Positions 54,680 to 64,000 of a stretch of DNA of 64,000 bases are shown one piece after another (position 1 is the first letter of the stretch; every line of letters begins with the position of its first letter). Source of the stretch: Apodemus sylvaticus (lineage: Eukaryota; Chordata; Mammalia; Rodentia; Muridae); contig NC_067481.1 in NCBI RefSeq assembly GCF_947179515.1, positions 42,838,900 through 42,902,899 on the forward strand. Reading direction: 5' to 3'. The notes beneath the pieces were generated by a model. That model saw nothing but the letters and a program-made list of their open reading frames with translations. It searched no databases and was not told the DNA's origin. A program made the translations under genes and the position numbers.

Positions 54680-55185
54680 ATCATAAGAGAGGGAAAGTTT
54701 AAGGTACAGTTTTAGAAAGATTTTAGTCTGGAGCAGCTGCGTCCCTGTGGCGGGAAGTGTAAGGTGTCTGCTTGCTCACGTGGTATGGACAGGAGCAGAG
54801 GCAAGGGTTAGACTGAAGCTTGTGAATCAGAAGTTCAGTAGACTTCTCCTAGTGTCTGATTTCAGGGAGTGCCACAGTACCAGGCCTGTAATGATGAAGT
54901 TTCTTCACCACTCCAGTAGAGGGCGCACTCTTGCAAGTGGCTTTTGTAGCCAGTTGTTTCCTGGGTGCTTTACCACCCGTGGAATTGCGGGCAGTCTGCT
55001 TTGTACAAGCCATGGTGTGGGCACCTCCTTACTTACCCCACTTCTCCTTCGGCTGAAGCTCAGCAAGCAAGAGGCGGTGCTGGCATTAGAGAACAGCGGC
55101 CTCTATCTGGCTTTTTAATTTCAGGGGGTTTTGTTTGCCTTTCTAGACAACTAACTCTATTTATGAAACATGAACAAGATTCTCC
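54680..55185. other. intergenic sequence, nothing recognised
   Basis: No gene; frames here show no recognisable domain. Confidence 0.4.
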
Positions 55186-55283
55186 TTTTTCCCTTCCTCC
55201 TGTCCTCCTTCCCTTTCTCCTCCTTTTCCCTGATCCTGCTCTCTCTTTCCCTCCCTCCCCCTCCCCCTCCCCCCCCCCCCCCA
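55186..55283 (+). repeat. C/T tract ending in poly(C)
   Basis: CCT-rich stretch culminating in about 13 consecutive C at 55270-55282. G-quadruplex potential on the minus strand. Confidence 0.9.
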
Positions 55284-55689
55284 CCTCATACTTAAGAACT
55301 CCTGCTCAGCCTCTTGAATGCCGGGATCACACACATGTGCTACCACACCCCAATCAAAATTCCACTCCATCCATGGTTGCATTTGTTGGACTGTTTACAT
55401 CCTTCCAACCTGACATACTTCGTATATCCCATGGCTTCACCTTGAGAGTACATATCCCATACCCGTCAAACATGCTTGAGTAATCCAGAGGTCTGGAAAC
55501 AATTATTCTGATTTTTATTCAGTCAATAAAATGAGACTTGGCACGGAGGAGACTATCCGAGCTCATGTGTCTAGAAAGAGAAAAACTGGAGGAAGAGTGT
55601 GCGCCCACTGGGAGTCACCCAAAGTGACAACTGAACAGCCATCCTGCATGGACAGGGAGCTCTGGATTCTGTGTTTAGGAAGGAACCAG

Positions 55690-55864
55690 ATGGGCTGGAG
55701 AGATGGCTCAGATGTTAAGAGCATTGACTGCTCTTCCAAAGGTCCTGAGTTTAAATCCCATCAACCACATGGTGACTCACAACGATCCGTAATGAGATTT
55801 GGCGCCCTCTCTGAAGACAGCTACAGTGTACTTAAATATAATAATAAATAAATCTTTAAAAAAA
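55690..55864 (+). mobile_element. B2 SINE
   Basis: Gggctggagagatggctcag, gactgctcttccaaaggtcc, ccacatggtgactcacaacg, gaagacagctacagtgtact, aataaataaatctttaaaaa. Nearly full length with intact A and B box regions. Confidence 0.95.
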
Positions 55865-55933
55865 GAAAGATACTCCAAGTTATTTTTTAAAAAAATAAAA
55901 GTAAACACATATATGCATACACACTATGTAAAT

Positions 55934-55985
<52 letters not shown>
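55934..55985. repeat. (TA)n microsatellite
   Basis: TA units with one G interruption (atatgtatat), able to form a cruciform. Confidence 0.96.
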
Positions 55986-55994
55986 GTACAGACA

Positions 55995-56134
55995 GTCTGA
56001 CAGTGGTGGCACACACCTTTAATCCTAGCACTTGGGTGGCAGAGGCAGGTGGACTTCTGAGTTCCAGGACAGCCAAAGCTACACAGAGAAACCCTGTCTA
56101 GAAAAACCATAAAGAAAAGAAGAAAAAAAAAGTA
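55995..56134 (+). mobile_element. B1 SINE
   Basis: Gtctgacagtggtggcacac, tcctagcacttgggtggcag, ttccaggacagccaaagcta, cagagaaaccctgtctagaa. Confidence 0.92.
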
Positions 56135-56139
56135 CAAAC

Positions 56140-56485
56140 GAATGAGGTGCCCATCAGAAAAAGAGAGAGACACCAAAGCAGTGTTCATAGCTCTGCTTCA
56201 AAAGCAAAAAAAGGCTCGAAGAAAGTAGACTCCACGCTGTGGAGGGAGAGCAGAGAGCAGAACATTGTGCTAGAAGTTGCCATACTAAAAAGCCATAAAA
56301 AATGGCTCACAGTGCTGGGTGTCTGGGTTACCAAGTTCTCTAAGTTGTCTGGGGATCCGTTAAGTCTTGGATTGCTAGGAGAAGGAGAAGGTTATCCAAG
56401 GAAACAATGTTTTTGGAAAGCCCAGCGGGACTCTCCTGCTTGGTTAGTGTCTTGTCTTGTCACATACACTGACACCGGCTACTGT
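56140..56485. other. intergenic sequence, nothing recognised
   Basis: The frame 56147-56647 spans this stretch and a CA repeat. No domain is recognisable. Confidence 0.4.
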
Positions 56486-56489
56486 GAAT

Positions 56490-56535
56490 CACACACACAC
56501 ATACACACACACACACACATGCACTCGCACACGCA

Positions 56536-56566
<31 letters not shown>

Positions 56567-56570
56567 CGGT
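56490..56570 (+). repeat. interrupted (CA)n
   Basis: CA with TGCACTCG and GCACAC interruptions. Confidence 0.95.
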
Positions 56571-56574
56571 GGCA

Positions 56575-56990
56575 GCCCAATTCTCAGCCATGTCTGAGAA
56601 GCCACAGTGACTCAGACAAAGGCAGTTGGGAAGAGACCACCTTCTGACCAGACTGTGGGGTTGAAGATCAGTGGTTGTGGGAACTGAAAGAGAAGGTGCA
56701 GATAGCTGAGGGAAGGAAAGGGGAAGAGCCCAGGGCGAGCGAGCATGGAGGGACTGAGGACCAGGCAAAAGCCTAAAGGCTGTTTAAAGATGGACCCACA
56801 TGGAGTACTCTCCTTGGGGAGGGATGATTGCAAACACAGCCATCCAATCGCTGAGCATCATCGGCGTGTATGTGGTATCTCAAAATGGATGTAGCACCCA
56901 AAATATCTATATGTAAGCACAGTGAGCAATGTATATTAAATACACTCCCTCAACTCACACATGTGCAAACACATACATATTCACATACTA
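56575..56990. other. intergenic sequence, nothing recognised
   Basis: No gene or assignable repeat. Confidence 0.4.
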
Positions 56991-56994
56991 TTGA

Positions 56995-57056
56995 ATGATT
57001 GCTGAGACTCAACAGTAGTTAAGTGATCTGTCTGAGATCATACAACTAGGTTGGTT
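56995..57056 (-). mobile_element. MIR SINE fragment, antisense
   Basis: Gtagttaagtgatctgtctg, then agatcatacaactaggttgg. Confidence 0.5.
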
Positions 57057-57424
57057 TTTGTTGTTGTTTTGGGATTTTGTTTTCTGTTTTTTTTTGTTGT
57101 TGCTGTTGTTGTTAAATAAGTCTTGGACTCCCAAGGCCATGTCCATAATGGCTGCTCCACTTAGAGGGACAGAAACAACTCTGGAAAGTCTGAGTGATGT
57201 CTCTTACTGAAAGGGGAGACTGGAGGCGGGACTCTCTGTGAACAGGTTTTCTAGAATGACTCAGGCATGGAGTCCTCTGCCCTGGGTAGCCTTCACTGCG
57301 TTTTCCCTCACAGGCTGCCTAAGGAGCTACTCATCCACTGTGCTCCTCCTGCCCCTCTGTTTACTTCTGCCTTTGCATTGTATTAAAAGTCTTTGTTTCC
57401 ACATCCGTCTCATCCATTAGACCA

Positions 57425-57572
57425 GTGAGTGGTTTGCATCTGGGCTGCACTTTCGGATTTTATTAAAATTGACAATGGCTGGGACCCACTTAAAACCATT
57501 AAATCAGAGTCTCTGGTACTCTGGCAGTCATATTTTTTAAGATAATTCAAACGTACCCCCTCCCAAGTTGGA
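57425..57572 (+). mobile_element. MER5-like hAT DNA transposon fragment
   Basis: Gtttgcatctgggctgcact, ttattaaaattgacaatggc, tgggacccacttaaaaccat, taaatcagagtctctggtac follow the MER5A order. Confidence 0.5.
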
Positions 57573-57574
57573 GG

Positions 57575-58585
57575 CACACTGCAGACAATGAACATTCAAG
57601 GTCAAAGAGCAGGCCACAAGCCACTGAGTCCACAGAGGCAGGTCCAGAGGAGGTAACTTCCGCATTTTTAATGAGAAGATGAATACAGATAGCAGAAGAT
57701 GGAGATTAAAAATACAGAGAGAGAAATCGGGGAAGTATATTATTCAGAAGAGAAAATCAGTGATTTGAGACCCAGCCACAGAAGCAAATCTTTAAGATGC
57801 CAGGGGCAGAGGCAGAATCTGGCCAAGGCTGCGTGATCATGAGATTGCCTTGCATAACAAATCTCTAGTTAAAAGTAATAGGAAGCTTCGGTGCAGAATA
57901 AACAGCACCTGCGGCAGGGGGGCGGGATGGAGGAAGAGTCAGAGATGCGAGGCTCTAGCGTGCTGGAACAATGGGCTTTCGGAGCCAGAGCCCTTCAGTC
58001 TTGGTGAGAAGACAAGGAGGAGGACAAGTGGACAAGTGCCAGAAGGAAAGAGAAAGAGAATTGTGAGTGTGGAGAAAAACGGAAACACGGGAAAGACTCT
58101 GACCAGAGGAGGAAACGCGTGATTTTAAAATGAAACAGTAGGGTGGATCTGTAAGCTATCCATATGCATGTTTAGTCAGAATTGAATTGTTTTAGCAGGG
58201 AGAAGGAATCACTGATAAATAAAATATGTAAATGCATTTCACAATAAAAAAAACCCGTGACGAGCAACTGAGGCGATCATTATGTGGGTTCTGTGGGAAA
58301 GATTGCAAACTGTAGCAGCATTGCAGCGTATGATTCCCCTTAGGCATGATCTTCCAGTGGAGGTGGTTTGTGCTCAGAACTTGGACTCACTCAGCAGTGA
58401 TCCCTAAGCAGCTAAACACAGGTCCAAAGTCTCCTTAGTTTGATGTCAGACCGTTGTCAAGAGGCAGGCTGGCCTGGGCTGGGTCTCAGAGGTGAACAGG
58501 TCATACCTGATGTGTACAGTAGAAGGATTAGATTTGAGTGTCTAGCCATACGCCATGGTGTCAGGAAAGAGAGAGATTGGTATGG
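57575..58585. other. intergenic sequence, nothing recognised
   Basis: No gene or assignable repeat over 1 kb. Confidence 0.4.
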
Positions 58586-58589
58586 TCAA

Positions 58590-58925
58590 TGTTGGGATCG
58601 TAGGGCAGCGGTGACTCCAGAAAGAGCACACCAGGCCAAACAGTTCCACGTGAGGTTTATTGAGAGGGGAAGGGGCAAAGGTGGCAGTGGAAAGAGAAGA
58701 GGGGAAGAGAGGGGGTGAAGGGTGTTCTTCTTATATATACAGGGATAGTGACGTGGACACAGGTAAAGGTGAGCCCGATCGATTCTGGGAATATGGTGGC
58801 TGTTGTCTTGGCAACAGGTCCTGGTACCAACATTCAAAGGGGAAAGAAAGAAGTCACACCTGACATCCCCTGAGGGCTGACTGGTTGCCAGGCACCAGAA
58901 ACATGGTTTCTCCCTTTAACCATCC
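58590..58925. mobile_element. possible LTR-like segment
   Basis: Gtgaggtttattgagagggg, a purine-rich run, then ctgttgtcttggcaacaggt. Such text is common in rodent ERV-derived repeats, but the assignment is weak. Confidence 0.25.
58802..58815 (+). promoter_or_regulatory. RFX X-box-like palindrome
   Basis: GTTGTCTTGGCAAC is a near match to the palindromic X-box GTTGCCATGGCAAC (two differences). A weaker site, GTTGCC-A-GGCACC, lies at 58884-58896. Function unknown. Confidence 0.3.
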
Positions 58926-58929
58926 AAGC

Positions 58930-59470
58930 AGCTCGACAGAGTCTTAAGATGACTCAGGTCATATTGAATGTTGGAGTTCCTCATGGCCCTCTTCTCTGCC
59001 TCAAACGCTTTCCCTGGCCTCGCACCTATGCTCGTTGGTCCAACAGCAATGACCTGTGGGAAAATCTTCAGTCTGGAACTTTCCTAGAGCTGCACTCATT
59101 ACACCTAACTCAACTCAACTCAACTCAAAAGCACCCCAAATTCCAGGCCCAAACCAGAAGCTGTGAGCCTTTACCCAAGCCCGATTCTCTTCTAGTACGT
59201 CCTCTGCCAGGGGCTCCCTGTCTCTGTATTGTTAATCTACCTGGGTGTGTAAACCTAAAGCCTAGGGATCTTTTCTTGACATGCTATGATCTTGTCCAAT
59301 TCTTCCATATCTAATTCATTCCAAGTCCTGCTCACCATCCTTCCCAAATACATCTCAAATGGCTCCACTTCCCTAACTCTGCGTTCTTGTCCCTGCCCTA
59401 AATCATACTTCCAACATTTCTTGCCTGGACCTCTGTAGCAGTCTTCCCTGTCTACTGGGGCCCCTTCAGT
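58930..59470. other. intergenic sequence with short (CAACT)n
   Basis: A pentanucleotide repeat, caactcaactcaactca, at 59106-59127. Otherwise nothing recognised. Confidence 0.45.
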
Positions 59471-59474
59471 TAGT

Positions 59475-59800
59475 GTGCCACACATGTCTTAGCCCACTAG
59501 AACTACTATCACAGAGTGTCTAAGGGCAATTGGCAGAAACAAGAATGTCTTTCCCTTAGCTCTGAAATCTGGGAGATCTAGATTCTTGTGGCACAATTCT
59601 GTGGTGAACAACCAGGTATGAAAATTCTATGGAAAAACAACTGTTCTAGAAATGCCAGGAGTCTTGTCTCAAGATTCTTAGAAAGGTGGCGCCCTCGTGA
59701 GCCAATTACCTTCCATAGGCCCCACATCTCAATACTAGTGTATCAGTAGTTAGCATTAACGTAGGAACGGGGCCAACATCAACATTCAGACATTGTCAGC
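59475..59800 (+). mobile_element. ancient interspersed repeat, family not assigned
   Basis: Tagcccactagaactactat, then ccaattaccttccataggcc and ccacatctcaatactagtgt recall the 'gctgctataacaaa...cctaccaaaggccccacct' class. Confidence 0.35.
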
Positions 59801-60117
59801 AACACAGAAACAGAGGGAGCCATGTGTGTTGATGCCCATCATCCTAGCTCTGGCGGAAGCTCTCGTGATATCTAGGGACACTTGTAGTGGTACTGGATAT
59901 GCTCGTGTCCCTCATAATCTTTCATACGAGCCTATCTCTTTCCTTAAATTATTTTAGAAGCTTTTATTTTACATTTATTTAAGCAACCATTTTCTTGATG
60001 TCTGTCTTCTCTGCGAGGGTGGAAATGAGTAGGTTTGGGGTTGGGTTGTTTTTTTTTTTTTTTTTCCTACTCCAGGCATCAAGTACCCAGAGCTTAATTA
60101 AAGCTTGTTCCTTCATT

Positions 60118-60257
60118 TCAGGGTAGTGGTGGCACACACCCATAATCCCAGCACTCAGGAGGTAGAGGCAGGCAGATCTCTGTGAGTTTGAGGCCAGCCT
60201 GGTCTATAGAGCAAGTTCCAGAATAACTAGAGCTATACTGAGCAAACCAGTCTTGAA
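60118..60257 (+). mobile_element. B1 SINE
   Basis: Agggtagtggtggcacacac, cagcactcaggaggtagagg, gaggccagcctggtctatag. Confidence 0.9.
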
Positions 60258-60261
60258 AATG

Positions 60262-60422
60262 CACACATACTCTCCCTCTCCCTCTCCCTCCGTCTCTCCC
60301 TCCCTCTCCCTCTCCCTCCCTCTCTCCCTTTCCCTCCCTCTCTCCCTCTTCCTCCTCGGCCCCCCTCTCCCTCTTTCCCTCTCCACCCCTCCCCCCTCTC
60401 TGTCTCTCTGTCTCTGTCTCTG

Positions 60423-60500
<78 letters not shown>
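60262..60500 (+). repeat. compound (CTCCCT)n(CTGTCT)n(CT)n(CA)n tract
   Basis: Four successive simple-repeat blocks over about 240 bp directly after a B1 3' end: CTCCCT to about 60400, CTGTCT to about 60440, CT to about 60470, CA to 60499. Confidence 0.97.
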
Positions 60501-60502
<2 letters not shown>

Positions 60503-60769
60503 TCCTCTCATGTCTGGCTCCCCCTGCCAGCCCCTCCAGCTTCATCCTGCTTGCCCTCTGCTCTCCCAGCCTTCCTTTTACTCCTAACCGTTCCCACCTG
60601 TAACTCTGGGACAAGTTTGGTGAGATAAAAGATGATTTGGCTTCTCCTATCCTGGCTGAGTTTATTGTTTTGTTTTTCTTGTCGCTACATCCAACTTGTG
60701 AATACTGCTATCCATCATCCTCCGTGGAGCACTCCTGCTTCAAATATTTCAGCGATATTTATTTGATCT

Positions 60770-61165
60770 CTGAATGAGGAAGAGTTCTGTAAGCATAAAA
60801 GTAATAGAAGAAATCACGAAGGGAAAGAAAATCAATGCATTGGGCTACACCAAATTAAAAACTTGTGCGTGTCAGAAGCCATTCCAAACCAAACTAAAAA
60901 GCAAATGACAAGGCTGAGGAAAGTCAGTGCAATAAATATGATAAAGGGTTGTTATCCCTCAAATATAAAGATCTCATATGAATCGATAAGAAAAATACCA
61001 AAATCCCAGTGGGAAAACGGGCAAAGGGCAGGACTATGTACAGATAGCTTAATAAGCACACAAAAAACTTTAGCTTCAGCAGTCCTGGGGGAGATGCAAA
61101 TTCATACAGTGCTTCCCATCATTCACCTACCAAATCAGGGCATTAGAGACAAAAGCCTGGACATA
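60770..61165 (+). mobile_element. ancient L1M ORF2 3' fragment
   Basis: Gggctacaccaaattaaaaa, ataaagggttgttatccctc, cccagtgggaaaacgggcaa, taataagcacacaaaaaact and gggggagatgcaaattcata follow the L1M order. The 105-codon frame inside is L1 residue, not a gene. Confidence 0.7.
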
Positions 61166-61191
61166 CTGGTCAGTGACTGAATGCTTTTCTA

Positions 61192-61250
61192 GCTTGTACA
61201 AGGCACTGGATTTGATTTGCAACATTTTGGTGGGGGTGAGGTTGGTAAAA
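61192..61250 (+). mobile_element. ID-like SINE fragment
   Basis: Gcttgtacaaggcactggat, ttgatttgcaacattttggt; homologous to 62813-62860. Confidence 0.4.
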
Positions 61251-61284
61251 GAATGCAGTGTTCCTTTGCTGCTTCCCATGTGAC

Positions 61285-61668
61285 TTAGCTACTTTTCTAT
61301 TGCTGCAGCAAAATACCATGGCCAAGGTAACTGATAACAAAGAGCAGTGAATTTGGGGGCTCACAGTTCCGGAGGGTCAGAGTCCAAAACCACCCACCAT
61401 GGTGGGGTGCGTGGCAGCTGGCAGGCATGGCATTGGGGTAGTAGTTCAAAGCTTACATCTGATCCACAAACAGTGGGCAGAAAGAGAAGGAGCTAACTGG
61501 GAATGGTGTGGGCTTTTGAAATCTCCAAGCCCACCCAAAGTAACACACCTCCTCCTCCAAGGCCACTCCTCCTAATCCTTCTTAAACAGTTCTGCCAAAT
61601 GGAAGCTAAGAATTCAAATTTATGAGTCTCTGGGGGGCATTCTTATTCAAACCACCACACCAAGAAAC
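61285..61668 (+). mobile_element. rodent repeat, same family as 48594-49685
   Basis: Gctacttttctattgctgca, aaataccatggccaaggtaa, acctcctcctccaaggccac, ttcttattcaaaccaccaca. Confidence 0.55.
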
Positions 61669-61687
61669 AGTAAGAAATTATTTCATG

Positions 61688-61800
61688 TTGTTTTCTTTTT
61701 TGAGATAGAGTTTCATTATGTAACACGGGCTGGCTTCAAATTTCTGAGCCTATAGCCTCAGCCTCCTGAGCACAGAAAGCTAGGTTTACAGGCAAGCATT
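61688..61800 (-). mobile_element. B1-like SINE, antisense, diverged
   Basis: Cttttttgagatagagtttc, cagcctcctgagcacagaaa, ggtttacaggcaagcatt. Confidence 0.6.
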
Positions 61801-61847
61801 GCAAGGAAGTCCCATTTTAACTTTCAGTATTTTGCCACCATCTAGAA

Positions 61848-62555
61848 TGGTGGCTCTCAGCCTTCCTGATGCTGTGACACTCTCATACAGTTCCTCATGT
61901 TGTGGTGACCCCAACCATAAAATTTCATTGCTACTTCATAACTGTAATCTTCCTGTTATGAATCATAACATAAATATTTGTTTTCAAATAAAGAGGTCAG
62001 ATGTTTTCAGCCAACCATTGAACTGACACAGGGTCCCCAATGGAGGAGCTAGAGAAAGGACCCAAGGTGCTTAAGGGGTTTGTAGCCCCATAGGAGGAAC
62101 AACAATATGAACCAACCAGTCCCCCCAGAGCTCTCAGGGACTTTACCACCAACCAAAGAGTACACATGGAGGGACCCATGGCTCCAGCCTCATGGGTAGC
62201 AGAGGATGGCCTGGTCGGACATCAACAAGAGGAGAGGCCCTTGCCCCAGTGTAGGGAAATGCCAGGACAGGGAAGCAGGAGTGGGTGGGTGAGCAGGGGG
62301 AGGGGGAATGGGATAGGAGGTTTTTGGAAGGGAAACGTGGGAAGGGGATAACATTTGAAATGTTAATAAAGAAAATATTTAATAAAAAAAACTTAAAAAA
62401 AAACACACCGATGACAATAAACACACACACACACAACACACACACACACAGAGACACACACACAATCTGTGTTTTCTGATGGTCTTAGGCAACTTCTGGT
62501 GAAAGGGTCATTCAACTCTCTAAAGGGGTTGTGACCCATAGGTTGAGAACCACTG
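61848..62555 (+). mobile_element. URR1-like hAT DNA transposon, complete ends, interrupted by L1
   Basis: Two pieces, 61848-61985 and 62465-62555, carry terminal inverted repeats tggtggctctcagcc and ggttgagaaccactg. They are flanked by a perfect 8-bp duplication ATCTAGAA (61840-61847, 62556-62563), the hAT hallmark. Internal text (gttcctcatgttgtggtgac, ttcataactgtaatc) matches the fragment at 5934-6093. No transposase coding capacity; a non-autonomous element. Confidence 0.92.
61986..62464 (+). mobile_element. L1 3' UTR insertion inside the URR1 element
   Basis: 5'-truncated mouse-type L1 3' end (ccaatggaggagctagagaa, agtacacatggagggaccca, gcagaggatggcctggtcgg, gtgagcagggggagggggaa, tgaaatgttaataaagaaaa). 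It ends in an A-rich tail and CA repeats. A 12-bp duplication with two mismatches brackets it (atatttgttttc 61974-61985; atctgtgttttc 62465-62476). Confidence 0.93.
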
Positions 62556-62569
62556 ATCTAGAAGAAAGT

Positions 62570-63120
62570 GCAAAGAATTTACAGAGTCCTGAAGACTCTT
62601 CAGGTTCTAGTCTATGTCTCCCTGTCTTGGGTTACCCCTGCCCCCACTGTATGCCACACCTTCTATATGATCCTTGCAGAAAGGAGACAATTATAATGCC
62701 TGGATCATCATATGGAATGCCGTGCCTGTCTGGGTTGCGTGCCTGAGTGCCCTACCACCTCCTTTGCACCTCCCCTGGACATCCACCCTCTGCCCACACC
62801 CACTCTTTGACTTGTATGAGGCCCTGGGTTTGATTGCAACACCTGGTGGAGGTGAGGTGACTTCTGAGACGTTATCACCTTCAGGAAGCTCCTGATCTGG
62901 GCTTGGCACTCCCGCCCTGCACGCTTACCACACACCCCTTTCCTTCCCAGGCAATATTAAGAATGACTCTTTATAGCTTTCTGTCCACCTTAGATTATAT
63001 GGGTCTCCTGAGAAGCATTACATTTTTATTCTTTCCTGTATTCCTGAGCCTAATCCAGGAGAGATGCTCAACAGATGACTCTGAACTAATCAATCATCTA
63101 ATAAATTAGTGATTCCATTT
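62570..63120. other. intergenic sequence with an ID-like fragment
   Basis: Cttgtatgaggccctgggtt-tgattgcaacacctggtgg at 62813-62860 is the 3' half of an ID-type SINE. Nothing else recognised. Confidence 0.4.
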
Positions 63121-63580
63121 TGCACCATAAATTTTTGCCACTTTGCTGGTAAATGTGAGTTTTACTTAAAATGGATAAAATTAAATGCTTTTGGATAGAG
63201 AAGAAATCCCCCATTCATCCCCCAGCCCTCATTTCAAGCCCATGTTCTGTCATCCTATGGGTTGTAACCTACAATAGGCCATGAAATTAATTCCTGGATC
63301 ACAGCTGCCATTATTTTAATGAAAAGTATTAGAAGCGGGAGAGAATAGATCGACTCTCCTATCATTGCCCCACTTGCATTTCTAGTGTTCCGTTATTCTA
63401 TTTCTCTACCTGCTGCACCCAGGTGGGGAGCAGTACTAATAAATAATAATAATAAGTAATAATAAAATAAAAACCGGGGAGATAAAGCTTCTGCTCTGAT
63501 TCTTCTTCACCACGAAAAGCAATAGAGCACTCCAGGCAGGCCTTGGTCTCATTCCCTGAAAAATGGGAGTAATATGATTA
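63120..63580. other. A/T-rich intergenic sequence
   Basis: Contains a short (AATAAT)n at 63438-63472. No gene. Confidence 0.4.
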
Positions 63581-63587
63581 TCAGTTA

Positions 63588-63800
63588 GGGCTGGGGAGGT
63601 AGCTAGGTCAGCAAAAGCAAGCACGAGGACCTGAGTTCAATCTCTAGCACCTGAATTTTTAAAAACCTTTTTAGCAGCACGCACTCCTAACCCCCACACT
63701 TGGGAAGATGGAGACTGGCAGAGTCCTTGATGCTCCTTGGCAGGCCAGGCTAGCCTAATCACCAAGTCAAAAAAAAAAAAAAAATCCAAACAAGAATCAA
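63588..63800 (+). mobile_element. B4/RSINE-type SINE
   Basis: Gggctggggaggtagctagg, cgaggacctgagttcaatct, actcctaacccccacacttg, ggccaggctagcctaatcac, poly(A). Confidence 0.7.
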
Positions 63801-63860
63801 AGTGAACAGCTCCAGAATCTCTGGTGCATGTACACATGCACATGTATACTCATGTACGCA

Positions 63861-63899
63861 TACACACACACACACACACACACACACGTGCACACACAT
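63861..63899 (+). repeat. (CA)n microsatellite
   Basis: CA run with one CGTG interruption. Confidence 0.95.
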
Positions 63900-63929
63900 T
63901 GAACTTACTCGTACACACAAATGATTTGG

Positions 63930-64000
63930 CCTGGGGGTGTAGTTTAATGGTAACACGATTGCCTATCGCTGGTAAAGCCCTTGGTATCATTGCCACACCA
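63930..64000 (+). mobile_element. ID-like tRNA-derived SINE, cut by the window end
   Basis: Ggcctgggggtgtagtttaa, tggtaacacgattgcctatc, ggtaaagcccttggtatcat. A-box and B-box spacing of the ID/BC1 class; not a functional tRNA because it lacks a foldable acceptor stem. Confidence 0.7.

Noticed and set aside
56147..56647. 166-codon frame
   Set aside because: It ends in a CA-repeat-encoded His/Thr run and starts beside a B1; no domain or splice evidence.
60863..61180. 105-codon frame (MCVSEAIPNQTKKQ...)
   Set aside because: It lies inside an ancient L1M ORF2 remnant; the nucleotide text follows L1M order.
63930..64000. tRNA gene
   Set aside because: Only A- and B-box-like text of an ID-class SINE; the cloverleaf pairing is not there.
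23900..64000. Tmem98, expected next to Spaca3 from remembered gene order
   Set aside because: None of its conserved protein segments was found in any listed frame, so it must lie beyond the window.

Overview
The window is rodent nuclear DNA, almost certainly from the genus Mus. Evidence: interrupted genes with GT-AG introns, B1/B2/B3/ID/B4 SINEs (one B1 closely matches the Mus-type consensus), mouse-type L1 3' UTR fragments, rodent URR1 hAT elements and very many (CA)n/(CT)n tracts. There are no operons, CRISPR arrays, phage genes or other prokaryotic features. From remembered gene order, the locus is the Asic2-Spaca3 interval of mouse chromosome 11 (human 17q11.2-q12), here shown with Asic2 on the + strand.

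Layout. (1) 1-~7,250 (+): the last four coding exons and the 3' UTR of Asic2, encoding residues 400-512 of the 512-residue ASIC2a numbering: the end of the extracellular domain, TM2 with the GAS selectivity filter, and the cytoplasmic tail ending EEIAC. (2) ~7,250-19,585: a convergent (tail-to-tail) intergenic interval with SINEs, an antisense L1 3' UTR and microsatellites. (3) 19,585-23,680 (-): the complete four-exon coding sequence of Spaca3, a 163-residue sperm acrosomal c-type lysozyme-like protein that keeps eight cysteines but has lost both catalytic acids. (4) 23,681-64,000: about 40 kb upstream of Spaca3 with no gene I can support. It holds young and ancient SINEs, L1 and L2 pieces, DNA transposons (URR1, MER5-like, Tigger-like), LTR-like elements and microsatellites. 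Tmem98, expected next in the order, is not seen.

The two genes do not form a pathway: one is a neuronal acid-sensing channel subunit, the other a spermatid-specific acrosomal protein. The most informative non-genic structures are a hAT element with a perfect 8-bp target duplication that was later split by an L1 insertion (61.8-62.6 kb), a nested repeat at 48.6-49.7 kb, a degenerate ~17-bp minisatellite carrying an RFX X-box-like site (35.9-36.2 kb), and a (CT)n(CA)n tract only 48 nt upstream of Spaca3 exon 3. I found no convincing undescribed biological system. Repeat names are assigned by eye against remembered consensus sequences, so family-level calls are firmer than subfamily calls, and edges are approximate unless a target duplication fixes them.
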